This document shows, one piece after another, positions 25,887 through 34,254 of a stretch of DNA of 64,000 bases. The position numbers and the translations under genes were made by a program. A model generated the notes under the pieces. It worked only from the letters and a program-made list of their open reading frames with translations. It did not search any database and was not told the origin of the DNA. Location of the stretch: NCBI RefSeq assembly GCF_003234655.2, contig NZ_CP126271.1:3648530-3712529 (forward strand), given 5' to 3'. Origin of the DNA: Curtobacterium sp. MCLR17_007. GTDB lineage: Bacteria; Actinomycetota; Actinomycetes; Actinomycetales; Microbacteriaceae. Position 1 is the stretch's first letter. Every line of letters starts with the position of its first letter.

Positions 25887-26315
25887 TCACGAACCGCTGG
25901 TACCGCCAGCCACCACGAAGATGCAGAACGGGTGGCCGGCCGGATCGGCGAGGACCCACAGCGCCTCCTCCGGGTCAGCGCTCCGGTCCTCGAGGACCGT
26001 GGCGCCCAGCGCGACAGCCCGCGCCCGCTGCTGCTCGAGCTCAGCCAGGTCCGCGACGCTGAAGTCGAGATGCAGCTGCTGGCGGACCGGCCCGTCCGGC
26101 CAGGTCACCCGAGGCAGCTCGTCCACCCGTTGCACCGTGACGTCCACCCCCTCGGAGGTGCTGATCGCGACCCAGTCCGCCCGGTCGTCCGAACCGTCGA
26201 CGGGAGGCTCGTCACCAGCCCGGTACTCGCCACCCAGCAGGGCGATCCAGAACGCGGCGAGCGCTCGCGCGTCCTCGGCGTCGAGCACGATCTGTCGCAG
26301 ATGCAGCGTCATCAC
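25887..26315 (-). CDS. VOC (glyoxalase-like) family protein
   Basis: A 142-residue protein with two beta-alpha-beta-beta-beta units: LHLRQIVLDAEDARALAAFW at the N-terminus and QQLHLDFSVADLAELEQQRA in the second half, ending in LADPAGHPFCIFV, which is typical of the VOC superfamily. Metal ligands appear as His5/His near 78 and Glu near 110, but the enzyme activity cannot be named. It converges on the TetR gene and precedes the S66 peptidase on its strand. Confidence 0.87.
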   Translation of the reverse strand: MMTLHLRQIVLDAEDARALAAFWIALLGGEYRAGDEPPVDGSDDRADWVAISTSEGVDVTVQRVDELPRVTWPDGPVRQQLHLDFSVADLAELEQQRARAVALGATVLEDRSADPEEALWVLADPAGHPFCIFVVAGGTSGS

Positions 26316-26357
26316 CGCAGGCTAGGCCGGAAGTGCTCGGAGCGTCGCAGGACGGGA

Positions 26358-27266
26358 TCAGACTCCGGATGGCGACTCCACGGTCAGTCGACCGCGGTCG
26401 ACGTCGAGGACCGCGCGTGTGCCGAGGGGCACGGTGACGAGGTCCTCGACGTGACCAAGAGGAAGCCCACCCAGTACCGGCACGCCGAGCGCGTCGAAGT
26501 GGTCGCGCAGGGTGTCGACGACGGTCCAGCCGCGGTCCTGGTACCCGGCGAACTGGTCGATGCTGCCGAGAGCGACCCCGACGACACCGTCGAGCGCTCC
26601 GGAGTACCGGAGCTGCGTCAGAGCGCGGTCGACCATCCCCAGTCCAGCAGCGCGGTTGATCTCGAGCAGCAGGACCGCCCCGGCCAGGTCGAAGTCCACC
26701 ACCCCGACCGACCGCGCGAGCATCTCGAGGTTGCCACCGGACAGCGGCCCCTCCACGCGGCCCGTCGTCGTGAGCTCGGCCGAGAGTGCGGCGGCATCCG
26801 CGTCGACGACCGTGTCCGCGTCCTCCATCAGGAGTCGCCGGACGTGGTCACCGTGGGTGCCGGCGATCGCACCGTGCAGCGACGGGACGCCGGCAGCGTT
26901 CCAGACCTGGTGCAGGGCGGTGACGTCGCTGTACCCGACGAGCATCTTCGGGTCGGCGCGGAGCGCCCGGACGTCGACGTCCGGGACGATGCGGAAGCTG
27001 CCGCACCCGCCGGTGGAGGCGATCACGGCACGGACCGTCGGGTCGCGGATCGCGTCGTTGAGGTCCGCCGCACGGTCGACGTCGCTGCCCGCGAGGTAGC
27101 CGCGGTGGTCGAGGGCGTGCGGCGCGATGACCGCGCGCAGGCCCCACGCCTCGACCTGTCGAGCGATCCAGGTCGGCACCGACCCCTCTGGCCACGACGC
27201 CGGTGAGACGATCGCCACCGTGTCGCCGGCGGTCAAGGTGCGCAGTCGCAGCGTTGTCGCTTCCAT
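26358..27266 (-). CDS. LD-carboxypeptidase (peptidase S66)
   Basis: A 302-residue cytoplasmic enzyme of the LdcA/MccF family. The Ser-Glu-His triad is visible as Ser113 in VGYSDVTALH, Glu202 in LLLEINRA and His272 in LPLGHVEDLV. Family members cut the L,D bond of murein tetrapeptides during cell wall recycling, or cleave microcin C-like acyl-AMP toxins. The length equals that of LdcA (about 300). It stands as a single gene; the choice between recycling and immunity function cannot be made. Confidence 0.9.
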   Translation of the reverse strand: MEATTLRLRTLTAGDTVAIVSPASWPEGSVPTWIARQVEAWGLRAVIAPHALDHRGYLAGSDVDRAADLNDAIRDPTVRAVIASTGGCGSFRIVPDVDVRALRADPKMLVGYSDVTALHQVWNAAGVPSLHGAIAGTHGDHVRRLLMEDADTVVDADAAALSAELTTTGRVEGPLSGGNLEMLARSVGVVDFDLAGAVLLLEINRAAGLGMVDRALTQLRYSGALDGVVGVALGSIDQFAGYQDRGWTVVDTLRDHFDALGVPVLGGLPLGHVEDLVTVPLGTRAVLDVDRGRLTVESPSGV

Positions 27267-27323
27267 GCTCCGGGACCCTAGCCAGCACCCCCGTCACCGC
27301 GGAGACGGAGTCGCGTCAGCCGA

Positions 27324-27602
27324 TCAGCGCAGGGACGGCGTGATCGTCAGCTGTGCCACCTCGACCACCGCGTCGGAGGGCATGTCGGGGTAGTAGTTCT
27401 CGCGGAGCTGCTGTGCGAAGCGCTGCATGTCGGTTCCTGGCGGCTGATGCGCCTGCTCGGCCGTGAGGGTGTCGAGTCGGTGCTGCCGCACGACGGTCAC
27501 GACACCGGCGACGTCCTCCGCCGTCGGGTGCTCGTCGAAGACGAAGATCGCCGGCCCCACCGGTGCGCTGGGCTCGGCGGCGTCGGCCCCTTGCCGATCC
27601 AA
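27324..27602 (-). CDS. Unrecognised coding fragment
   Basis: A 92-codon frame with strongly GC-ending codons, reading GPAIFVFDEHPTAEDVAGVV, then QHRLDTLTAEQ and QLRENYYPDMPSDAVVEVAQ. The apparent start is a weak TTG inside the neighbouring pseudogene, so it is probably the 3' end of a longer gene whose beginning was lost. I recognise no family. It joins, out of frame, the FAD oxidoreductase fragment to its right. Confidence 0.45.
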   Translation of the reverse strand: MDRQGADAAEPSAPVGPAIFVFDEHPTAEDVAGVVTVVRQHRLDTLTAEQAHQPPGTDMQRFAQQLRENYYPDMPSDAVVEVAQLTITPSLR

Positions 27603-27718
27603 GCGAAGGAGGCTCCACTCGCGCCCGACGCGGGCATGTCCCGTTCGTTCACGGAGACCTGGGCGCCCGCCTTCGCCAGGTGGTACGCGATCGATGCCCC
27701 GACGACGACGCGCTTCAT
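27590..27718 (-). pseudogene. N-terminal remnant of a DadA-like FAD oxidoreductase
   Basis: From ATG 27718 the frame reads MKRVVVGASIAYHLAKAGAQ, then VNERDMPASGASGASFAWIG. This is the start of D-amino-acid-dehydrogenase-like flavoproteins, but the GxGxxG dinucleotide motif between VVV and GASIAYH is missing about five residues. After about 43 residues the frame loses similarity. The rest of the roughly 400-residue enzyme is absent, so it is non-functional. Confidence 0.65.
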
Positions 27719-27755
27719 GGGGACATCCTCGTCCGCTTCCACCATCAGGCGCGCC

Positions 27756-27965
27756 TCACCTCCGGCGATGCAGCAGGTTCTGCACGACGCCAGCCCAGAG
27801 GACAAGGCCCGAGAAAGCCAGGCCGAGCCCGAGGAGCCACATCGGGAACCCGTGCCGAGAAACCTGGTCCCGCAGCGGCGTCAGGAAGCACACGAGCGCA
27901 AGGACCACGAACACGGACGCCACGACGGCGACTGGCACTTCCTTGCCCTCCTTGACGATCACCAC
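27756..27965 (-). CDS. Small two-helix membrane protein
   Basis: The 69-residue protein starts at GTG 27965 after GGGAGGGG and has two transmembrane helices (about 9-26 and 39-60) joined by a basic loop with RDQVSRHGFPMW. A well-formed promoter lies 68 bases upstream (28033-28061). It is similar in size to DUF-type membrane proteins, but I cannot name a family. The upstream GTG and longer frame to 28007 lack a ribosome site. Confidence 0.6.
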   Translation of the reverse strand: MVIVKEGKEVPVAVVASVFVVLALVCFLTPLRDQVSRHGFPMWLLGLGLAFSGLVLWAGVVQNLLHRRR

Positions 27966-28032
27966 GCCCCTCCCTCGTGCGCCGCAGACCCCTGCGTCAG
28001 CGACCAACGATCACCACCCCTGCTTGGTGCGA

Positions 28033-28061
28033 ATTGTACCTGCCGGGGTCATCTCGTCACA
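28033..28061 (-). promoter_or_regulatory. Sigma-70-type promoter for the small membrane protein
   Basis: On the minus strand TGTGAC (-35, 28061-28056) and TACAAT (-10, 28038-28033) are separated by 17 bases. It points towards the GTG start at 27965. The AT-rich -10 stands out from the GC-rich surroundings. Confidence 0.55.
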
Positions 28062-28135
28062 GAGCCTGCGCAGGGCGGTGCGTGCGAGGTCGTGTGCCGA
28101 CCACGACGCGCTCATCCTCCCGACAGTCCCCACGG

Positions 28136-29200
28136 TCATTGACGCCTCGGAACGCTCTCGCTCGCCAAGCGGGGGAAGAGCTGTTCGGCGGCTGCTCGAT
28201 GCACCTCACCCAGTCGCTCTGCGCCGGGGCCGTCGTAGGCACCGAGATCGTGGTCGAAGCGGGCGGTCCAGTCGGGGTGCGCGTAGGGGAAGTCGCTGCC
28301 GTAGAGAACGTGGCCGGGCTCCGCGAACGCCAGCAGTGACGGCAGCGACGTGGGAGATGCGGACAGGGCGGTGTCGAAGTAGAACTTGCGCAGGCCCGCT
28401 TGGATGCGCTCCGGCGTGGTGTCCGGGTTGAACATCGCGGCAGCGCTGAACCGGCTTGCGGCGTAGGGCAGGAAACCACCGGCGTGGGACAAGATCACGC
28501 GAAGTTCCGGGTAGCGGTCGAACACGCCGTGCGCGACGAGGTCCACGGCGGTGCGGGTGGTGTCGAACGGGAAGTCCAGCAGTGCGGTGGGCATCCCCGG
28601 CAACTGCGTGATCGGTGGTGCGGTGGGGTGCACGAAGACCACGGCTGAGCGGGCGGCGAGTTCCGCCCACAGCGGCTCGTACGCGGGGTCGCCCAGGTAC
28701 CGTCCATGCGCGTTCGACAGCAGGAGCACACCGTCGGCGTGGAGCTCATCGAGTGCTCGCACGGCTTCGGCGACCGCGCCGTCGAAGTCCGGCAGCGGCA
28801 GCACCGCGAAGTGCCCGAACCGGTCGGGCCGCTCTCGGACCAGCTCGGCCTGGTAGTCGTTCAGTTCGCGGGCGAGTTGGCACGCCGCGGCGTCGTCACC
28901 GAAGTGCACGCCCGGTGCGCTGATCGAGAGCATCCCGGTCTCGATCCCCACTTCGTCCATCATCGCGATCGCCGCTTCGGGGCTCCACTCCGGCATCAAC
29001 CAGCCGCCGATGGCCCGGGGCCCTCGTCGCGGTGCGGTCCCGCCGCTCTCACCCCACGGGTCCCACTGCGCGGACCCTCCGGTCGCAGCCTGCGCATCCC
29101 CCGGAGCGCCGGCCCCCATCGCTTTCGATCCTGCCGCTGCCATTGCCTCGAAGTAGCGGGGCGGGAGCAGGTGCTGGTGGACATCGATCTTGCCTGGCAT
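28136..29200 (-). CDS. Amidohydrolase 2 family protein (ACMSD-like)
   Basis: A 354-residue metal-dependent TIM-barrel hydrolase. The metal site is DVHQHLLP near the N-terminus (HxH), the barrel histidine in VFVHPT, ILSHAGG and the final aspartate in LYGSDFPY. Layout and length match the aminocarboxymuconate-semialdehyde decarboxylase-like group, which cleaves or decarboxylates aromatic-derived acids. A 40-residue Gly/Ala-rich insertion follows the first strand (AAAGSKAMGAGAPGDAQAAT). Gap of 129 bases to the DUF3533-like gene upstream. Substrate unknown. Confidence 0.88.
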   Translation of the reverse strand: MPGKIDVHQHLLPPRYFEAMAAAGSKAMGAGAPGDAQAATGGSAQWDPWGESGGTAPRRGPRAIGGWLMPEWSPEAAIAMMDEVGIETGMLSISAPGVHFGDDAAACQLARELNDYQAELVRERPDRFGHFAVLPLPDFDGAVAEAVRALDELHADGVLLLSNAHGRYLGDPAYEPLWAELAARSAVVFVHPTAPPITQLPGMPTALLDFPFDTTRTAVDLVAHGVFDRYPELRVILSHAGGFLPYAASRFSAAAMFNPDTTPERIQAGLRKFYFDTALSASPTSLPSLLAFAEPGHVLYGSDFPYAHPDWTARFDHDLGAYDGPGAERLGEVHRAAAEQLFPRLASESVPRRQ

Positions 29201-29328
29201 GGTGCGGTCCTCCGATCGTCCTCAGCAATGAGGGCTGGTTGTGTGCAGAAGTGGTCGTCGTGATGGTTCCCGCCGGTCGGACCGGGAGTGGTTCGACCGT
29301 TTGCGGGCGTCGAGCAGGCCTGTGGTGT

Positions 29329-30528
29329 TCAGGGTGTCGGGGTCAACGGGAGCAAGGCCGCGTTCGGCGTTCCTGCGGCGGACTCGAGGTGGGAGCCCGA
29401 TGGGCCGGCTGCCGAGCGGGGACCTTGCTCGTGACGGAGTCCGCCCTTCGGTCGAGCAGCGCCTTCGCGTCGGTTCCGGATGAGCATCGCCGTCAGGGTG
29501 AGCAGGATCCCCGCCACTGCCCAGATGCTCAGCCGGATGATCGGGGCGGCGACCGCAGCGCCGTCGAAGTACTGGACGGACCGCAGCAGGTCGAGCGCGT
29601 CGCCCTGCGGGAAGACGTAGTAGAGCGTCTGGAAGAAGTCGTTGAGGACGTGGATCCCGAGCGGGCCACCGGATGACGTGTTCCCGAGGATCACCAGGGC
29701 GAGCGTCACCACCAGAGCCGCGATGGTTCCGCCCAGTGCGGCGACGCCCGTGACCGCTCCCCCGATGGCGACTCCGGTCAGCCAGAGAATCCCGAACACG
29801 CCCCAGGGACCGACGGTCACCGCCCCGAGTGCGGAGTCGATCCACAGGGTGATCAGTCCGGCGAGGAGACCGGCGTAGAGCACGAGGACGATGCTGCGCT
29901 CGACGAACTTCGCGGCCGTGTCGACCGTGCCGAGGATGCGTCCGAACACCGTCGCACCGAGGGCAGCCCCAAGGCCGGCGAAGAGGATCGCGTAGAACTC
30001 GATCGACCCGACCGGGTCCTGCTTCGGCAGGGGTGCGAGGTCGGTGGCCGTGTTGGTGGTCTGCAGCTTCGCCGCGATCGAGTCGCCGATGCCGGAGACC
30101 GCCTGGCCCAGCCCGCGGCCACCGCCGCTGGCGATGTAGGTGGTGACGCCGGCGCCCTTGCCCGGCGCCGGCAGGATGACGGCGCCGTCGACGTCGCGGT
30201 CGAGCACCGCGGATCGTGCCTGCCGCTCAGAGGCCACGACGGTGAGATCCAGCGACCCCTGCTGCTCGAGCGCGACGATCGCGTCAGCGTCGCCGGTGAC
30301 CGCGAGATGGACGTTGTTCGGCGTCGGGTTTCCGAACGCGCTCGAGTAGCTCGTCAACATCGCCATCGCCAGGAGCAGGATCGCGATCGCACCGAGGACC
30401 AGGTTCCGGTAGCGATGCGCTGATCCCGGCCCTTCGGAGTCCAGCGCGCCTCCCGCGACCGCCGCTTCGAACTCGGGGTGCTGCGGGCCGTCTCCGCGGC
30501 CAGTGGCAGGCTCGGTCACGTGCGTCAT
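29329..30528 (-). CDS. DUF3533/YhgE-like membrane protein
   Basis: The 399-residue protein has one helix near residue 45-65, a soluble 130-residue extracytoplasmic domain, then five helices between about 180 and 350. The SxSxxxFxNPxPxxxHLA-like start (TSYSSAFGNPTPNNVHLAV) and PQGDALDLLRSVQYFDG near the end fit the SNG1/DUF3533 and ABC-2-permease-like families, which are associated with resistance and export. It diverges from a TetR gene 69 bases away, which probably represses it. The C-terminal 45 residues are low-complexity and charged. Confidence 0.78.
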   Translation of the reverse strand: MTHVTEPATGRGDGPQHPEFEAAVAGGALDSEGPGSAHRYRNLVLGAIAILLLAMAMLTSYSSAFGNPTPNNVHLAVTGDADAIVALEQQGSLDLTVVASERQARSAVLDRDVDGAVILPAPGKGAGVTTYIASGGGRGLGQAVSGIGDSIAAKLQTTNTATDLAPLPKQDPVGSIEFYAILFAGLGAALGATVFGRILGTVDTAAKFVERSIVLVLYAGLLAGLITLWIDSALGAVTVGPWGVFGILWLTGVAIGGAVTGVAALGGTIAALVVTLALVILGNTSSGGPLGIHVLNDFFQTLYYVFPQGDALDLLRSVQYFDGAAVAAPIIRLSIWAVAGILLTLTAMLIRNRREGAARPKGGLRHEQGPRSAAGPSGSHLESAAGTPNAALLPLTPTP

Positions 30529-30597
30529 GATGTCCTTTACAGTTGTCCAGTAGATGACGAACGTACATCACCATCCGGGCTCTGACAAGATGGAGTC

Positions 30598-31221
30598 ATG
30601 AGGGACGGAACAGGCACGGTGCCGCTCGCGAGCCAACGGGTGGACCCGCGCGTCACCCGCACCCGCGCTGCCCTGATCCGGGCGTTGGCCGCCCTGGTGT
30701 CCGAGACACCAAAGGGCGAGACGATCTCGATGAGCGCCGTGGCACAGCGCGCTGGGTTGAGCAGACAAGCGCTCCACAACCACTACAGCAACGTCGGCGA
30801 CCTGGCGACGGACCTCTGGATCAGTCGGCTTCTCGAGGACTGGCTCCCCCTCGACGAGGCCGCTGCGAACCTCCCACAGGCCCTCACCGACGCCGTTCGG
30901 GAGCGCGGGATCGAACCGCTGCTCGCCGCGGGACGTGCGGATCGCGGCTTCTTCGACAAGCTCCGCGCCGTTCCACGTGGCGAGCGCGTCGCCGAGGTGC
31001 TCGCAGCCGCGATGACGACCTGGCTGTCGGAGTCGGATCACGATCCCGATCACCATCGACCGGAGATCGCTCTGACCGGGGACGCCCGGACCTTCACGAT
31101 CGGCGGCATGATCGCGCTCGTGTCGACGTGGCAGATGGCCGACGCGCCCCCGAGCACGGCCGAGCAGGTGGCGACACTCCGGACCTTCGCCGCGGCGGCG
31201 GCAGCGGCTGGCGCCGACTGA
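30598..31221 (+). CDS. TetR family regulator
   Basis: A 207-residue TetR protein with helix-turn-helix TISMSAVAQRAGLSRQALHN followed by HYSNVGDLATDLW. It diverges from the DUF3533-like membrane gene; this head-to-head pair is a common efflux/regulator arrangement. No clean palindrome was found in the 69-base gap. A Glu/Asp-rich ligand domain follows. Confidence 0.9.
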   Translation: MRDGTGTVPLASQRVDPRVTRTRAALIRALAALVSETPKGETISMSAVAQRAGLSRQALHNHYSNVGDLATDLWISRLLEDWLPLDEAAANLPQALTDAVRERGIEPLLAAGRADRGFFDKLRAVPRGERVAEVLAAAMTTWLSESDHDPDHHRPEIALTGDARTFTIGGMIALVSTWQMADAPPSTAEQVATLRTFAAAAAAAGAD

Positions 31222-31290
31222 ACCGCGCGGACCCGGGTCCCGGCAGCCCGGCGGATCCCGCCCAGGCCAGCAGCCCGGGCGGGAGGCGCG

Positions 31291-31956
31291 TCAGCCGTCG
31301 TACGCGACGTAGTGCAGCTCGGCATCCCGCCGCTCGTCGTGGAGCTTCACGTAGGACTGCGCGATGACCGCCGGTTCAGCGTCCGGTCGCCCACCGCCGA
31401 TCAGCGCGGTGATGGCGACGAACCCGACGTAGACACCCTTGTCAGCGAGAGCGGCATTGAGGTTGAGCGTCCAGTTCCGGAGCCCCGCCGCTGCGATGTT
31501 GACGTTCCCGCGGACCGGCGTCTGGGCGAGCGCACCGCCACCGGTGGTCACGAGGACCGTGCCGGCGCCCGCCGCGATCATGGCCGGCAGGACCTCTCCG
31601 ACGGCCGCGATCGCGCCGCCGAGGTAGAAGTCGAGCTGTGGCTGCAGGTTCTCCATCGTCACGTCCACCGCGTCGACCGACTCCAGGGTCCGGTCAGCCG
31701 GGGAGAACTCGAGGACGTCGATCGGCCCGAGCGCTTCCCGGATCGATCGGAGGGCACTCCGGATAGTGTCGGGCTCGCTGACGTCGGCGGTGAAACCACG
31801 AGCCTGGATGCCCTCCGCGACGAGCTCACCCGCCAGGGAGTCCACGTTCGCCTGGCTGCGGGCCACGAGCGCGACGTCGAAGCCCTTCTGCCCGAAGGCC
31901 CGCGCGATCTCGAGACCCAGACCAGGGCCTGCGCCGATGATGGTGATGAGGGGCAT
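31291..31956 (-). CDS. Atypical SDR-fold protein lacking YxxxK
   Basis: A 221-residue Rossmann-fold protein that begins MPLITIIGAGPGLGLEIARA, an SDR-like cofactor motif, and keeps the alternating strand/helix plan with VALVARS for the NADP-binding end. The catalytic positions differ: the NNAG motif is replaced by VLEFSPAD, and in place of YxxxK the sequence is VNIAAAG. This group is annotated as SDR but probably lacks classical dehydrogenase chemistry. It diverges from a TetR gene across a double operator. Confidence 0.8.
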   Translation of the reverse strand: MPLITIIGAGPGLGLEIARAFGQKGFDVALVARSQANVDSLAGELVAEGIQARGFTADVSEPDTIRSALRSIREALGPIDVLEFSPADRTLESVDAVDVTMENLQPQLDFYLGGAIAAVGEVLPAMIAAGAGTVLVTTGGGALAQTPVRGNVNIAAAGLRNWTLNLNAALADKGVYVGFVAITALIGGGRPDAEPAVIAQSYVKLHDERRDAELHYVAYDG

Positions 31957-32007
31957 GATGCGTCCTTCCGTGGCCCATTGCCGGGCCGTGCGAGCTGGTG
32001 CGGTAAG

Positions 32008-32055
32008 TTGAGGTCGTCCTCAAACCTCTGCAGCCTATGTTGAGGCTGACCTCAA
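32008..32055. promoter_or_regulatory. Two TTGAGG-N4-CCTCAA operators
   Basis: TTGAGGTCGTCCTCAA (32008-32023) and TTGAGGCTGACCTCAA (32040-32055) are perfect inverted repeats with a four-base spacer, 32 bases centre to centre. They lie between the divergent SDR-like gene (start 31956) and TetR gene (GTG 32073), and are the likely TetR binding sites. Confidence 0.85.
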
Positions 32056-32072
32056 TTTCCTCCGGAGTCGCT

Positions 32073-32642
32073 GTGAGCACCGCACCCCGCCTGCGCCGAG
32101 ACGCGCAGGCGAACGTCGAGAAGCTCCGCGCTGCCGCGATCGCGGTGTTCTCAAGTCGAGGGCTCTCTGCGCCACTGGAGGACATCGCGCGCGAGGCCGG
32201 GGTGAGCATCGGGACGCTCTACAACCGCATCGGATCGCGCGAAGACCTCATCGACGCCGTCGTGCCCGACATCGCGGGCGCGAAGCTCCGCACCCTGCGG
32301 GAACGGACACTGGCCCAGGACACCCCGCGTGCCCAGCTCGAGACCTTCATCGCCGAGATGATCGACCTGCAGCGAAGCGACCCGGCCATGAACGACGCGA
32401 TGCTCCGGCGCTACCCCGACGCCGTGCTCCTCATCAACGCATGCGAACGATCCATGGCGCTTGGAGCGGAACTCGTCGCCAACGCACACAACGCCGGCGT
32501 GCTCGCCGAGGACTTCACCACCGAGGACCTGATGACCGTCCTGTGGATGGCCGGGATGGCCAGCCACGACCCTGCCGCTCCGGACGGATGGCGCCGTGTC
32601 GTCGACCGGAGCGTGTCCGCAGCCTGGACCGTCCAGGGCTGA
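32073..32642 (+). CDS. TetR family regulator
   Basis: A 189-residue TetR protein with the helix-turn-helix SAPLEDIAREAGVSIGTLYN followed by RIGSREDLIDAVV. An ATG at 32037 in the same frame would place the second operator inside the coding region, so GTG 32073 (VSTAPRLRRDAQANVEKL) is preferred and gives the usual N-terminal arm. It probably represses itself and the divergent SDR-like gene. Confidence 0.88.
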   Translation: MSTAPRLRRDAQANVEKLRAAAIAVFSSRGLSAPLEDIAREAGVSIGTLYNRIGSREDLIDAVVPDIAGAKLRTLRERTLAQDTPRAQLETFIAEMIDLQRSDPAMNDAMLRRYPDAVLLINACERSMALGAELVANAHNAGVLAEDFTTEDLMTVLWMAGMASHDPAAPDGWRRVVDRSVSAAWTVQG

Positions 32643-32741
32643 CGCCGCGACGCGCCTCGCCTCGCCTCTGCACCACCGGCAAGGCCGCTCTCGTATCGCT
32701 GCGCCGCAACGCAGGAACGATCCGCCTGTGGAGCCGATCGC

Positions 32742-33269
32742 CTACCGGGCGGTACTCGTCTGGACGAACAAGGAGAGGGCGAACACAAGCACTCCCAGTC
32801 CGAGCGGGGCAAGGATGACCAGGAACGGCGCCCCCGCTCCTTCGGCAGCGAGCATCATCGCGACCCAGAAGAACGTGACGATCCCCGTTCCCGCACTCAC
32901 CGCCCCGAAAGTGATCGCAGTGCCCCATCGCGACGCGTCCGAAGACAACGGGACGACCAGCAGACTGCAGACGAGTGCTCCGACGATGCCCGGCACGATG
33001 CACGACCAGAACGCAGCGTCCGCCGAAGCCCACTGGTCAGGGCCTGATCCCGTCCAATGCACGGGCACTCGAGAAGGAGGGTCCGCCCATGCCAGGCGGA
33101 GAGCGATCACTGACGCTGGAGCAAGCCAGGCCACCAGCGCAGCCATGACAAGCGCAGCACTCACGCGCGACCGTGGCTTGACGACGCCAGAACTCGACAC
33201 CCGTGCACGGTATCGCTGCCAGACGCGTCCGGTAGCCGATCGGCTACCGAACGGCTTGGAGCCACTCAC
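32742..33269 (-). CDS. DUF1648-like membrane protein
   Basis: Up to 175 residues with four hydrophobic helices (about 38-58, 88-106, 118-138, 147-168). Between the first two is VPVHWTGSGPDQWASADAAF, matching the PxHWxxxGxxD pattern of DUF1648, a domain of unknown function found in SdpI-type immunity and sensor proteins. The start is uncertain; a GTG about 29 codons in (VKPRSRVSAAL) is as likely as 33269. Neighbours do not help assign a role. Confidence 0.65.
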   Translation of the reverse strand: MSGSKPFGSRSATGRVWQRYRARVSSSGVVKPRSRVSAALVMAALVAWLAPASVIALRLAWADPPSRVPVHWTGSGPDQWASADAAFWSCIVPGIVGALVCSLLVVPLSSDASRWGTAITFGAVSAGTGIVTFFWVAMMLAAEGAGAPFLVILAPLGLGVLVFALSLFVQTSTAR

Positions 33270-33317
33270 TCAGTCGCATCCGGCTCGATGCTCTTGGTCG
33301 CGGATACGCTGCGGACC

Positions 33318-33988
33318 ATGAGCAAGACGGGGGTGCGGTTGCTTTCGGAGTTGGGGCGGTTCAGTGACGAGCATCCTTGGTCGCACAACGATGCGTACGC
33401 GCCGTTCGTGCTCTGCACGCACGGCGGGTGGGCAGAGGGGCCGCGGTGCTCGATGTCGGGTGCGGGGCCGGCACACTGCTGAGGCGGCTCGCTCGGTCCG
33501 GAGGAACGGTCGTGGGCCTCGAACCAGAAGCCCGCGCGGCGGCAAAGGCACGGATGAACGTCAACGGCCTCCGCAACGTGACGGTACGCGAGAAACCCTT
33601 CGACGTCACCATCCGAGATGAGCCGCGTTATGACCTCATGACCTTCGTGGCGTCGCTTTACCATCTTCCGTTGGTGCCCGCCCTGGAAGCGGCGCGCTCG
33701 ATGCTGTGGCCAGGCGGACGACTCGTCATCGTCGGCCTGGCCCGAGAGACGTCGAGAGACCTTCCGTGGTCCATCGCCTCGCTGCTCCTGAACGTCGGCG
33801 TCGGCGTGATTCTCCACCCTCGCCGCGCGGTGGAACCGCCGGAGAGCATGACGGCGCCGACGACGATGCCGCTGCTCACGTTCGAAGAGATTCACGCGGT
33901 CGCTTGCCAAGTACTCCCGGGCATCAAGATGCGACGTCCGCTGTTCTGGCGATACCGAGCGGTCTGGGCAGCCCCGCCCGTACGGTAA
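33318..33988 (+). pseudogene. Class I methyltransferase with an N-terminal frameshift
   Basis: The frame from ATG 33318 reads LLSELGRFSDEHPWSHNDAY, then APFVL, the usual N-terminus of a small SAM-dependent methyltransferase. The protein then continues in another frame from about 33415 with HARRVGRGAAVLDVGCGAGT (SAM motif I), and onward through a complete Rossmann core to VWAAPPVR. One missing base near 33415 accounts for both frames. The product would be about 223 residues. Whether it is a decayed gene or an assembly error is not decidable here. Confidence 0.75.
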
Positions 33989-34029
33989 TCGATCCATTGC
34001 CGGATGCCGCGACGCGGTACGTTGCGGTC

Positions 34030-34254
34030 GTGCAGATCGTCGAAGGCGTTTGTGTTTGGTGGAGCGACGACGACGGCTGGGGTGCCCTTCGTTCGAAGGC
34101 GCTCGAGTCCGACGTCTTCGTGCACTTCTCCGTCCTGGGTGGTCCCGGCTTCCTCTCACTGCGGCCCGGTCAGGGCGTGCGCTTCGAGGTGGAGCCCTAC
34201 CTCGCCGGACAGGACGGCTACTTCTTCCGCGCGCACAACGTCACGCGCACCTGA
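34030..34254 (+). CDS. Cold-shock-domain-like small protein
   Basis: A 74-residue protein from GTG 34030: VEGVCVWWSDDDGWGALRSK, then DVFVHFSVLGG and GQGVRFEVEPYLAGQDGYFF. The spacing of GxVxWWxxxxGWG, VFVHFS and the final YFFRA fits a CspA-like single OB fold, although the RNA-binding FGFI motif is diverged. TACGTT lies six bases before the start and could be a -10 box of a leaderless transcript. It is the last gene before the island boundary repeat. Confidence 0.65.
   Translation: MQIVEGVCVWWSDDDGWGALRSKALESDVFVHFSVLGGPGFLSLRPGQGVRFEVEPYLAGQDGYFFRAHNVTRT

Noticed and set aside
30535..30590. Possible palindromic operator between the DUF3533-like and TetR genes
   Set aside because: GATG and CATC flank the centre but the inner bases do not pair, so symmetry is too weak.
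33700..34254. Long plus-strand frame ending in the cold-shock-like gene
   Set aside because: The part before 34030 overlaps the methyltransferase frame and has no recognisable domain; only the last 74 codons look real.
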